Position numbers and translations under genes: made by a program. Positions 8,874 to 17,275 of a DNA stretch of 64,000 bases are shown one piece after another. Position 1 is the first letter of the stretch. Each line of letters opens with the position of its first letter. The stretch covers positions 1 through 64,000 of the forward strand of contig JACKPW010000025.1 of the NCBI GenBank assembly GCA_024233215.1, given 5' to 3'. The stretch comes from Verrucomicrobiales bacterium. GTDB taxonomy: Bacteria; Verrucomicrobiota; Verrucomicrobiia; Limisphaerales; J093. The notes beneath the pieces are model-generated. The model was not told where the DNA came from. It saw only the letters and a program-made list of their open reading frames with translations, and searched no databases.

Positions 8874-9302
8874 ATGCAACCGCGTGATTTGGACGAGGCT
8901 CTGGACCTCATCGTGAAGCAGGACCCCCGGTTTCCCCGGGAGGCCTATGACTTCATGCGTGAGGCCGTGGAGTTCACCCAGAACGCCATTCGCAAGGCGA
9001 ACAAGAATCAGCCCCGCCACGTCACCGGCCAGGAACTGCTGGCCGGGATTCGGACCTTTGCGCTCGAGCAGTACGGGCCGATGGCCCTGACGTTGTTCCA
9101 CGAATGGGGCATCCGACGTTGCGAGGACTTCGGCGAAATCGTGTTCAACCTCGTGGACCACGAGATTTTCAGCAAGACCGAGACCGACAGCCGGCAGGAC
9201 TTCACCGGCGGGTATGACTTTGAGGAGACTTTCCGCAAGCCGTTCAAACCGGCTCGTTCCGTTGCCGGACACCCTCTTCCGCCGCGCCCGCGCCAGGGCT
9301 GA
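8874..9302 (+). CDS. Minf_1886 family protein
   Basis: 142 residues; ATG 8874 gives the family's usual start (DLDEALDLIVKQDPRFPREAY). The motifs DFMREAVEFTQ, LEQYGPMALTLFHEWGI and DFGEIVFNLVDHEIFSKTE are those of the planctomycete/verrucomicrobial conserved protein family (TIGR04138). Function unknown. It serves as a lineage marker. It is tightly coupled to the small membrane protein upstream and ends 15 nt before the M16 peptidase gene. Confidence 0.88.
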   Translation: MQPRDLDEALDLIVKQDPRFPREAYDFMREAVEFTQNAIRKANKNQPRHVTGQELLAGIRTFALEQYGPMALTLFHEWGIRRCEDFGEIVFNLVDHEIFSKTETDSRQDFTGGYDFEETFRKPFKPARSVAGHPLPPRPRQG

Positions 9303-9317
9303 TTCCCCCCCCGTTGC

Positions 9318-11897
9318 ATGGACCTTTCCCCGGCCCCTCGCCCCGCCGAAATCCCCGCGCTGCCCGACGGCGTCCAGTTCGTGACCCTGGAAAACGGTCT
9401 CACCCTCATTGTGCGTGAAGACCGCTCGGCGCCGGTGGTGTCGGCCCAGGCGTGGTGCCGCGCCGGCAGCATTGACGAGGGCCGCTGGCTGGGGGCGGGG
9501 CTTTCCCATGTCCTGGAGCACATGCTGTTCAAGGGGACGGAGCGGCGGCCGCCCGGCCGGATTGATCATGAGGTGCAGGCGGCTGGCGGTTACATGAACG
9601 CCTACACCTCCTTCGACCGCACGGTCTATTGGATCAACGTGCCGAACACCGGGACCCGGGTGGCGTTGGACGTGCTTTGCGACATCATGCGCAACGCCAC
9701 GCTGCCGCCGGAGGAGTTGACGCGGGAGATGGACGTTATCCGCCGCGAGATGGACATGGGCCATGATGATCCCGCGCGCCATTCGGGGCGCCGCCTCTTC
9801 GAGACGGCGTATACGCGAAGCCCGTACCGCTACACCGTCATCGGATACCTCGACATCTTCAACCGCCTGACCCGCGAGGACATCGTGGCGTACTACCGGG
9901 AGAAGTATGTCCCCAACAACCTGTTCTTCGTGGTGGTCGGGGATTTCGAGGCGGAGACGGTGGTGGCGCAGATTCGCGAGGCCTTCGACGGGGTGCCGGC
10001 CCGGCCGTTGCCGCCCACCGTGCCGCCGACCGAGCCCCAACAGGTCGCGCCGCGGGAGGTTGCCGAGGAGGGAGCCACGGAACTGACGCACGTTCACTAC
10101 GCGTGGCACATTCCGGATATCCGGCATCCGGACGTGCCGTTGCTCGACGTGCTGGGGGTGTTGCTTGGTGGGGGACGAAGCTCGCGGCTGTTCCAGGAAG
10201 TGCGGCAGAAACGGGGTTTGGTGACGGGAATTGATGCCTGGACCTACAGCCCGGGAAATGCCGGGTTGGCGGGCGTGAGCGCGGTGCTTGAGGCGGAGCA
10301 GTTTCAGGCCGCCGACGCCGCGATTCGCTCGGAGATCACGCGGTTACAGGAGACGCCCGTCAGTGAAGCCGAGGTGGCCAAGGCGGTGAAGCAGTTCGTC
10401 GCCGGCACCCTCGCCACGCGCAAGACCATGCAGGGCCAGGCCCAGGATCTTGGAGGCAACTGGATGGCTGCGGGCGATCTCAACTTCTCCGAGCGGTACC
10501 TGGCCGCCGTGCGCGAAACCACCCCTGCGGCACTGCAACGTGTGGCCCGCACCTACCTGACATCCCCCAATCGTACCCGGTATGCCCTGGTCCCCAAGGG
10601 CACCAATCACGTCGAGAAACGGGCGGCATCCGCCTGCCGGGAGCAGGCCATCACGAGGCACGTGCTGCCCAACGGTCTCCGCCTGCTGGTCAAGGAGGAT
10701 CATCGGCTGCCCTTTGTGGAACTGCAGTGTGTGCTCCGCGGCGGAGTGCTCGCCGAAGATCAGGGGAACAACGGCGCCACTTTCCTGCTCTCGCGCATGC
10801 TCCTGCAGGGGACGCCGAACCGCAGCGCTGACGAGATCGCCACCTGCATCGAGTCGGTTGGAGGCCATCTGGACACGTATGCCGGCAACAACAGTTTCGG
10901 CGTCTCCGCGGAGGTGTTGCAGGATGACCTGCCGCTGGCGCTCGAGGTGCTTGCCGACGTGCTCCTGAATCCCGCCTTCCCCCCCGAGCACCTGGCCCGG
11001 GAGCGGGCGCAACAACTGGCCGCCATCCGGGCGCAGCGCGATCAGTTGCTGCAGACCGCTTTTCGCTCGATGCGCCGAAAGCTCTTCGGAGCGCAGGGCT
11101 ACGGGTTGGAATTGCTCGGGTCGGCGGAACGGGTGGAGACTTTCAGCGAAACCGACTTGCGGGCGATGCATCGGCGGTTGGTACGTCCGGACCAGGCGGT
11201 GCTGGCCATTTACGGTGCGGTCAGCACCGACATCCTTGTAGCTGCCGTGGCGCGGAGTCTGGGGGGCTGGACCGGGGCGGACCCGATTCCAGCCGTTGAG
11301 GGGAAACCGGCGACTGAGTTGGCGGGCAACGGAGCCGCCGACGGTGGACCCGAGGTCGGGGACAAGAAGCAGGCGGTGCTGGTGCTGGGGTTTCCGGGTG
11401 TGACGGTGGATTCGGAGGACCGGTTCGCGTTGGGGTTGATCCAGGAAGCGTGCAGCGATCTCGGTTCCCGGCTTTTCGCGCGCATCCGGGATGAACTTGG
11501 ACTTGCCTATTACGTAGGGTGTCAGAGCTTCGTCGGCCTGGTGCCCGGGTACTTCGCCTTCTATGCCGGCACGTCGCCGGAGCACGCGGTGCAGGTCGAG
11601 ACGGAACTGCGCCGGGAGGCGGCTGCGTTGGCGGAGCAGGGATTGACCGCGGAGGAATTGCAGCGGGCGAAGGCCAAGGTCGTCGGGCACAAGAAGATCG
11701 CCCGCCAGGAACTCGGACACTACGCCATGGTGACCGCCCTCGACGAGCTATACGGCCTGGGTTACCAGCGGGTGGACGAGGAGGATGCGCGATTCGAGGC
11801 GGTGACCGGGGAACAGACCGCCCAGGTGGCCCGGAAATACCTGCGCCCCGAGGCCGCCGTCCTGGTGGTGATCACGCCTGAACCAGCCGGCCCGTAG
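9318..11897 (+). CDS. M16 (insulinase/PqqL-type) zinc metallopeptidase, two-domain
   Basis: 859 residues with two M16 repeats in one chain. The first carries the inverted zinc motif HVLEH (64-68) with the third ligand at the expected distance (Glu144 in RREMD), so it should be catalytic. The second repeat (from about residue 440) has the fold pattern GATFLLSRMLLQGT but no HxxEH, as expected for the inactive lobe that closes the chamber. No signal peptide is seen, so it is probably cytoplasmic. Likely in one operon with the two small genes before it. Confidence 0.92.
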   Translation: MDLSPAPRPAEIPALPDGVQFVTLENGLTLIVREDRSAPVVSAQAWCRAGSIDEGRWLGAGLSHVLEHMLFKGTERRPPGRIDHEVQAAGGYMNAYTSFDRTVYWINVPNTGTRVALDVLCDIMRNATLPPEELTREMDVIRREMDMGHDDPARHSGRRLFETAYTRSPYRYTVIGYLDIFNRLTREDIVAYYREKYVPNNLFFVVVGDFEAETVVAQIREAFDGVPARPLPPTVPPTEPQQVAPREVAEEGATELTHVHYAWHIPDIRHPDVPLLDVLGVLLGGGRSSRLFQEVRQKRGLVTGIDAWTYSPGNAGLAGVSAVLEAEQFQAADAAIRSEITRLQETPVSEAEVAKAVKQFVAGTLATRKTMQGQAQDLGGNWMAAGDLNFSERYLAAVRETTPAALQRVARTYLTSPNRTRYALVPKGTNHVEKRAASACREQAITRHVLPNGLRLLVKEDHRLPFVELQCVLRGGVLAEDQGNNGATFLLSRMLLQGTPNRSADEIATCIESVGGHLDTYAGNNSFGVSAEVLQDDLPLALEVLADVLLNPAFPPEHLARERAQQLAAIRAQRDQLLQTAFRSMRRKLFGAQGYGLELLGSAERVETFSETDLRAMHRRLVRPDQAVLAIYGAVSTDILVAAVARSLGGWTGADPIPAVEGKPATELAGNGAADGGPEVGDKKQAVLVLGFPGVTVDSEDRFALGLIQEACSDLGSRLFARIRDELGLAYYVGCQSFVGLVPGYFAFYAGTSPEHAVQVETELRREAAALAEQGLTAEELQRAKAKVVGHKKIARQELGHYAMVTALDELYGLGYQRVDEEDARFEAVTGEQTAQVARKYLRPEAAVLVVITPEPAGP

Positions 11898-12138
11898 CCG
11901 ACGTCAGTCGGCGCAAATATCCGGATTGCCCGGAGGTGCCGGGAAGGTGGGTGGCGGAAGATAGGTATGCGCGGACTCTACGTCCGCGGCTACGGCCGGG
12001 TAGCCGCCGACGTCAGTCGGCGCAAGTCTCCGGATTGCCCGGAGGTGCCGGGAAGGTGGGTGGCGGAAGATAAGTATGCGCGGACTCTACGTCCGCGGCT
12101 ACGGCCGCGGTAGCCGCCGACGTCAGTCGGCGCAAATG
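11894..12138. repeat. Tandem palindromic (REP-like) repeats, about 106-110 bp unit
   Basis: Units begin at 11894, 12000 and 12110 (the third is partial). Each contains two hairpins: CGCCGAC-loop-GTCGGCG and CGCGGAC-TCTAC-GTCCGCG. The first hairpin recurs alone at 18371-18395. The block lies between two convergent transcription units (M16 peptidase and feo operon), where it could also serve as a bidirectional transcription stop. Confidence 0.85.
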
Positions 12139-12205
12139 CTCCGAATGCCCTGAGTGCCGGTGGACCAGAGTGGTTGATTTGCTTGTGCGGACGGTCGATG
12201 CGCGG

Positions 12206-13639
12206 TTACGGGGCCACGACTCGCCAGACCTGCGCGACGAAGAAGGTGACCACGAGGCCCATAGCCAGTGGCAGCAGGGCCGCCACCACCGTCCACCTCC
12301 AACTCCCCGATTCCTTGTAGATCGTGTAGAGCGTGGTGCTGCACGGGTTGTGGAGCAGGCTGAACAACATCAGGTTCACCCCGGTCAACAGCGTCCATCC
12401 GCCCGCCTTGAGCAACTGCAGGGTGGCCTGATGGCTGTCCAACTCGAACAGGACCCCGGCGCCTTCGCCCACACCGGTCGTGCCTGTCATCAGCACCGTC
12501 AACACGAGCACCGCGGGGATCACGATTTCATTGGCCGGGATGGCGATCACGTACGCCAGCAGGATCACGCCGTTCAGCCCGATCAACACTCCCAAGGGAT
12601 TGAGCCAGTCGATCAGATGACCCGCCACGCTGGTACCCCCCACCTGAAGGTTCGCCACCAGCCAGATGACCGCTCCGGCGGGGACGGCGAACACCACCGC
12701 CCGCCACAGGACGAACAGCGTCCGGTCGATGAGCGACGTGTAAATGGTTTGCCAGAAGCGGGGCGGTCGGTAGGGGGGCAGTTCGAGACTGAAGGTCGAG
12801 ACCTCGCCCCGCAACACGGTTCGGGACAGTCCCCAGGAGGTGGCGAGCGACGCGAGGATCCCCAGCAAGGCGACACCCACGACCGCGGCGGCGGAAACCA
12901 GTCCGGCCAGCAGGGGCGGGGCCGTGGCCCCGATGAAGATGCTGGCGATGAGGATCTGCGTGGGCCAGCGGCCGTTGCAGAGCGCGAAATTGTTCGTGAG
13001 CATCGCAATCAGCCGTTCCCGCGGACTGTCGATGATGCGGGTCGCCACCACGCCCGCGGCGTTGCAGCCAAAGCCCATCATCATGGTCAGAGACTGTTTG
13101 CCATGTGCCCCGGCGCGCTTGAACCAGCGGTCCAGGTTGAACGCCACGCGGGGCAGATAGCCGAAGTCCTCCAGCAGCGTGAACAGCGGGAAGAAGATTG
13201 CCATCGGTGGCAGCATCACGCTGACCACCCACGCCGTGGCGCGATACATCCCGTCCAGACACAGGCCGTCGATCCAGCGGGGCAGGCCGAGGCTCGCTGA
13301 GAACTGCTTGAGCAGGGGAAGCACGGTGTCCAGCAGCAGCGTTGCAAGCCACCGCGATGGCACGTTGGCCCCGGCGATGGTGATCCAGAACACCCCCGCG
13401 AACAGCAGCAGCATGAGCGGGAACCCCCAGACGCGGCTGGTGACGATCCGGTCCACGGTTCGATCCAGGTCAAACCGGGGCGTGTCACCGGGGCGGGTGA
13501 CCGCCCGGTCCGCCAGTCGTGAGGCCTCCTTGTAGAGGCTTTCCACCAGGTCATCATGAAACGTCGCCCCGATCTTCCAGCGCAACGTCTGGGCCTCTCG
13601 CAGCACCCGGTCGGCCGTGATGGGGTGGGACGTCTTCAT
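12206..13639 (-). CDS. feoB: FeoB membrane (permease) half, split protein
   Basis: 477 residues, polytopic inner-membrane protein equal to the C-terminal part of FeoB. It starts with the cytosolic helical linker and then the two gate domains. The conserved FeoB core GYLPRVAFNLDRW, GFGCNAAGVVATRIIDSPRER and the cysteine of NNFALCNGRWP match the pore motifs GFGCN and CxAR of normal FeoB. It moves Fe(II) into the cytoplasm together with the GTPase encoded just upstream, whose stop overlaps its ATG (ATGA). FeoB is normally one about 700-residue chain; here it is two proteins. Confidence 0.92.
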   Translation of the reverse strand: MKTSHPITADRVLREAQTLRWKIGATFHDDLVESLYKEASRLADRAVTRPGDTPRFDLDRTVDRIVTSRVWGFPLMLLLFAGVFWITIAGANVPSRWLATLLLDTVLPLLKQFSASLGLPRWIDGLCLDGMYRATAWVVSVMLPPMAIFFPLFTLLEDFGYLPRVAFNLDRWFKRAGAHGKQSLTMMMGFGCNAAGVVATRIIDSPRERLIAMLTNNFALCNGRWPTQILIASIFIGATAPPLLAGLVSAAAVVGVALLGILASLATSWGLSRTVLRGEVSTFSLELPPYRPPRFWQTIYTSLIDRTLFVLWRAVVFAVPAGAVIWLVANLQVGGTSVAGHLIDWLNPLGVLIGLNGVILLAYVIAIPANEIVIPAVLVLTVLMTGTTGVGEGAGVLFELDSHQATLQLLKAGGWTLLTGVNLMLFSLLHNPCSTTLYTIYKESGSWRWTVVAALLPLAMGLVVTFFVAQVWRVVAP

Positions 13640-14472
13640 GCCGCGGAGGCCGCCGCCGGAGCGGTTGGCAGGGGGCGGCCTTGCGCCGTCGCGAGGTCGG
13701 CGATCTCGCCACTGCGTACCGCCGCGGTGATCCGTTCATCGCCGTCCAGCAGGCGCAGGGCGACCCAGCGTGGATTGGGGAGTCCGGGGTGGAGTTGGGT
13801 GAGGTGCTCCACCAGGGTGGTGAGTGCCTTCCGCAATGCCGGGGGTTCCTGCAGGCTCCGGTGAGGTTTGCCCACGATGTCCCCGGTGGCCACCCCCGCG
13901 ATCGCCTGCAGCAGCGTGTCCAAACCCTCGCGGTACCGCGCGGTGGCGGGCACCACCGGAATCCCCAGATCACGGGCGAGCCGCCGGTCGTCGACCTGCA
14001 GCCCCAGTCGTCGGGCCTGGTCCATGAGGTTGAGGCAAACCACCACGCGGGGGGTGATCTCGAGCACTTGAAGTGCCAGGTTGAGGTTTCGTTCCAACCG
14101 GGTGGCGTCCACCACCACCACCGTGACATCGGGTTGGCCGAAGAGGATGAAGTCCCGGGCCACCTCCTCATCCGGGCTCGTGGCCAGCAACGAGTAGGTG
14201 CCGGGGAGATCGACGATCTTGTAGCGTTGCTTGCCGAATTCGAATCCACCCTCGGCACGCGTGACCGTCTTGCCGGGCCAGTTTCCCGTGTGTTGCCGAA
14301 GGCCGGTGAGGCTGTTGAAAACCGTGCTCTTGCCCACGTTCGGATTCCCGGCGAGGGCGACCACGTAATCCCAGTCCTCCATCTCGACCCCAAGCCGTCG
14401 CAGGTTGGAGAGGTGATGCGCCGGGCAACCGGTGCAGGCGCTTTCCGGGGCAACCGAAGGCGTGGTGCTCAT
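13636..14472 (-). CDS. feoB: FeoB GTPase half, split protein
   Basis: 278 residues: the N-terminal G domain and helical inhibitory domain of FeoB. G1 is GNPNVGKST (42-50), G3 DLPGTYSL (from 88), G4 NLMD (148-151, the FeoB-type variant of NKxD). An N-terminal ESACTGCPAHH with two cysteines precedes the G domain. It ends without membrane segments, and its TGA overlaps the start of the membrane half. The regulator gene's stop also overlaps its own start (ATGA), so all three are translationally coupled. Confidence 0.93.
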   Translation of the reverse strand: MSTTPSVAPESACTGCPAHHLSNLRRLGVEMEDWDYVVALAGNPNVGKSTVFNSLTGLRQHTGNWPGKTVTRAEGGFEFGKQRYKIVDLPGTYSLLATSPDEEVARDFILFGQPDVTVVVVDATRLERNLNLALQVLEITPRVVVCLNLMDQARRLGLQVDDRRLARDLGIPVVPATARYREGLDTLLQAIAGVATGDIVGKPHRSLQEPPALRKALTTLVEHLTQLHPGLPNPRWVALRLLDGDERITAAVRSGEIADLATAQGRPLPTAPAAASAA

Positions 14473-15539
14473 GCGGCTTCAGACTCCGGGCTGAGCAGAA
14501 TGAGACGTGCCTGCTCCTGGCGCAACGCGATCAGGCTGTCGCGAATCCGGTAAGCGGTGGGATCGCCGCCGGGGCTCCGCATCTCGGCCTGCACCCGGGT
14601 GCCCGGCAGGATTCCGAGGTCGAGGAAGCGCCGCCGTTCCGGCCCCCGGCAAAGCGGGGAGAGCGACTGCACCACCCCGGCTTCACCCGGGGCCAATGTG
14701 TGGAGCCCCCGCCCGCCGGGGTGTTCCTCCGCCAGCGTGGATTCCACCGGAGCGACCGTGACGTTCGCCGCGATGACCGGGGCCAGGCGTCGTTCCTCAC
14801 CCTCACTCCAAAAGCTCACTCGATCCGGTTCGACCTGGCTGACCCGCAACACCTGACCCACGTGCAGTCCGTCCGCCACCAACTGCGCGTAGACCGCCTC
14901 GGGCTCGTCCTCGATGTGGGTGATGCGAACCGCCTGCCCGGGCTTCATGGCGGCGAGTGATCGGCCGCCTGCCGGGGCGATCTCACCTTCCGCAGTGGGG
15001 ATCGGGTCGCCGTGGGGATCATGCGTGGGATGACCGAGGCTGGCGGACAAGGCGTCCGCCTGTTCCGGCGTGAGACGATGTTCCTTCCGTTCGGCTGCCC
15101 CGTGCCACTCGGCCTCGGCCAGACCGGTCTGATCCGCCAGGTGGCGTTCCCACAGGCGATGGGCACGAATGATGTTCATGCCGTAGTTGCGGCCTTCGGC
15201 GGTCAGTTCGAACTCGCCTTCCCGCGATGCGATCAACCGGTGCGACTGCAGATACTCGACCACGTCCGCGGTATGGTTCAGGGAGATTTGCAGGGCGCCG
15301 GCGATGCTGGCCAGGGTGGGAACGCGCTCCTCCAGTTCACACTTGCAGAGGTGCTTGAGGGCGTCTTCCGCCAACACCCGCGCATTGGCCCGACGGAACC
15401 GGGTCCAGCGGGCGATCAAGCCCGTATGGGGCCAGAAGGCGACCACGGACAGCAACGCCACCACCACGCCAACTCCCAGGGCGAGAGCCGGACTGTAGGC
15501 TGCTGCAGGCAGAAGACTGGGCGGTCCGAACGTCATCAT
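14469..15539 (-). CDS. Membrane-anchored DtxR-type regulator fused to two FeoA domains
   Basis: 356 residues in a rare order: one N-terminal transmembrane helix (about 16-36), a DtxR/MntR winged-helix domain (about 55-115), the DtxR metal/dimer domain (HGAAERKEHRLTPEQADAL then LGHPTHDPHGDPIP, with the His/Glu metal ligands), and two SH3-like FeoA domains (about 190-265 and 278-350). Expected to sense Fe(II) or Mn(II), repress the feo operon, and through its FeoA parts contact FeoB. The membrane anchor means the DNA-binding domain would work at the membrane. First gene of the operon. Confidence 0.85.
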   Translation of the reverse strand: MMTFGPPSLLPAAAYSPALALGVGVVVALLSVVAFWPHTGLIARWTRFRRANARVLAEDALKHLCKCELEERVPTLASIAGALQISLNHTADVVEYLQSHRLIASREGEFELTAEGRNYGMNIIRAHRLWERHLADQTGLAEAEWHGAAERKEHRLTPEQADALSASLGHPTHDPHGDPIPTAEGEIAPAGGRSLAAMKPGQAVRITHIEDEPEAVYAQLVADGLHVGQVLRVSQVEPDRVSFWSEGEERRLAPVIAANVTVAPVESTLAEEHPGGRGLHTLAPGEAGVVQSLSPLCRGPERRRFLDLGILPGTRVQAEMRSPGGDPTAYRIRDSLIALRQEQARLILLSPESEAA

Positions 15540-15587
15540 CGCACAACAGCGGCGTTAGCCGCGATTGCCACCGAGATTAGCATGAGA

Positions 15588-15609
15588 AAAGTTAGACGCA
15601 ACCAACTTT
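15588..15609. promoter_or_regulatory. Candidate metal-regulator operator before the feo operon
   Basis: Inverted repeat AAAGTTAG-ACGCAA-CCAACTTT (7 of 8 arm positions pair) about 50 nt upstream of the first feo gene, in a locally AT-rich stretch. Position and symmetry fit a DtxR-family operator; the sequence is not an exact match to known DtxR or MntR boxes. Confidence 0.4.
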
Positions 15610-15814
15610 CTTTTGCGCGCCTATATTTCGTTGTTTCCGGTCGGCGGATTCCCCCCCCTCCAAACACCTGGCTGCAGCGACTCCCCCCCAAGCAGAGCAG
15701 GTCAACCACAGATCGGCACAGATGAACGCCGATTCCCGGGGACTCCCTCAATCGTTCGGGTTTGCCCAATGAGTGAAGGCATCCGGCGGACGTCCCGGGC
15801 TCAGGCCAAAGAAC

Positions 15815-17275
15815 CTATCCGCGTTCATCGGTGGTTCCCAGGTTCACTGTGCCCGTGAAGCACGGGGGACGATGGGGGGGAACCGCGGATCGCACTGCCG
15901 CTGCCAGTTTCTCATCCTGCTCCGGCAGCACGGTCCTGAGATCGAGCCTCAGCCAACCGCCTGCCAGGTGGCCGATGACCGGTGGGTTTCCGTCCCGCAG
16001 TTGTGCCGCCAGTCCGACCACGGGTAGGGCAGAGGGTTTGAGATCCAGCGTGATGGATTCGATCCCGGTCCGGGGCAGGGTGCCGCCGCCGATTCGCGCC
16101 GTAGCCCGGGAGATTCGGCTTTCCAGCGGCGACTCCGCCAGGGCGGCCCGCAACTGTTCCGCCCGCCGACGAAGTTCCCCGACGGGCGTTCGGATCAATG
16201 CCCATGCCAACGGACCGGGTTCCTTCGAGGACGTCGCCTCCAGGCAGCTCTCCACGGTGGTTTGCAGGGCTGCGAGGATCAGTTTGTCGCAGCGCAACGC
16301 CCGAAAGAACGGGTCGCGTTTGAGCGCCCCCACGAATCGCGTCCGACCGGCGATGATCCCCGCCTGCGGGCCGCCGAGCAGTTTGTCGCCGCTGAAGCAA
16401 ACGAGGTCGACACCCTGTTTCAGAATTCCGGCTGGGGTGGGTTCCGGGTCGGCAAGCCCGAGGTCCCCGGTGCGGATCACGGCGCCGCTGCCGAGGTCCT
16501 CAATGAAGGGGACGCGACGTCGGCGCGCGACGGCCGCAATGTCGGCGGTGCCGGGTGACTCCACAAAACCGCCCATGAAGAAATTGCTGCGATGGACTTT
16601 CAGGATCAGCGCGGTTTGCGGCGAGAGCGCCCGGGCGTAATCGTCGGCATCGGTCCGGTTGGTGGTGCCGACCTCGCGCAGGATTGCGCCGCTGGTTTCG
16701 AGAATGTCAGGAATGCGGAACCCCCCGCCAATCTGCACCAGTTCCCCCCGGGAGATGACCACCTCCTTGCGGTCGCCCTGGGTGAAGTGCCGGAGCATCA
16801 ACACCAGCGCGGCCGCACAATTGTTGACCACCGTGGCCGCGCCGGCACCGCAGAGTTGCGCCAGGCAATGTTCCACATACAGTCCCCGGCTGCCCCGGTT
16901 CCCCGTGTTCAGGTCGAATTCCAGGTTGCTGTACTGCTGCGCGACGGCATCCAGCGCGGCCGCCACGGCGGGGCCCAACGGGGCCCGGCCCAGGTTCGTG
17001 TGGATGATGACGCCGGTGGCGTTGATGACCGGCTGCAGTCGCGACCGGCACAGATTCTCCAGTCGGGATCGAACCCGGGCCACCACCGCGTCGAAATCCG
17101 GATCCGGGTCGACTTCTCCTCCCGCCTGTGACCGGCCGGCTGGTTCGCCGGACAGGCTGCGTCGAACCAGTTCCAGCTCGCGCCGCACCTCGGTCACCAC
17201 CAGGGCGCGGGGCAGTTCCGGCAGGCCCAGGGCTTTCAGGACCTTGTCCGTGGAGGGGATGGTGCGCCGCGTCAT
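15815..17275 (-). CDS. selA: L-seryl-tRNA(Sec) selenium transferase
   Basis: 486 residues. Converts Ser-tRNA(Sec) to Sec-tRNA(Sec) using selenophosphate and PLP. The PLP lysine is Lys298 in CFSGDKLLGGPQAG. The N-terminal VINATGVIIHTNLGRAPL block and the phosphate-binding VVNNCAAALVLML are intact. ATG at 17275 is chosen because it overlaps the selD stop as ATGA and starts at the family's normal N-terminus. Product of selD, encoded first in the same operon, supplies its substrate. No selB is seen in the window. Confidence 0.97.
   Translation of the reverse strand: MTRRTIPSTDKVLKALGLPELPRALVVTEVRRELELVRRSLSGEPAGRSQAGGEVDPDPDFDAVVARVRSRLENLCRSRLQPVINATGVIIHTNLGRAPLGPAVAAALDAVAQQYSNLEFDLNTGNRGSRGLYVEHCLAQLCGAGAATVVNNCAAALVLMLRHFTQGDRKEVVISRGELVQIGGGFRIPDILETSGAILREVGTTNRTDADDYARALSPQTALILKVHRSNFFMGGFVESPGTADIAAVARRRRVPFIEDLGSGAVIRTGDLGLADPEPTPAGILKQGVDLVCFSGDKLLGGPQAGIIAGRTRFVGALKRDPFFRALRCDKLILAALQTTVESCLEATSSKEPGPLAWALIRTPVGELRRRAEQLRAALAESPLESRISRATARIGGGTLPRTGIESITLDLKPSALPVVGLAAQLRDGNPPVIGHLAGGWLRLDLRTVLPEQDEKLAAAVRSAVPPHRPPCFTGTVNLGTTDERG

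Noticed and set aside
11894..12138. Possible CRISPR array
   Set aside because: Units are 106-110 bp, nearly identical throughout including the would-be spacers, and no cas genes are near.
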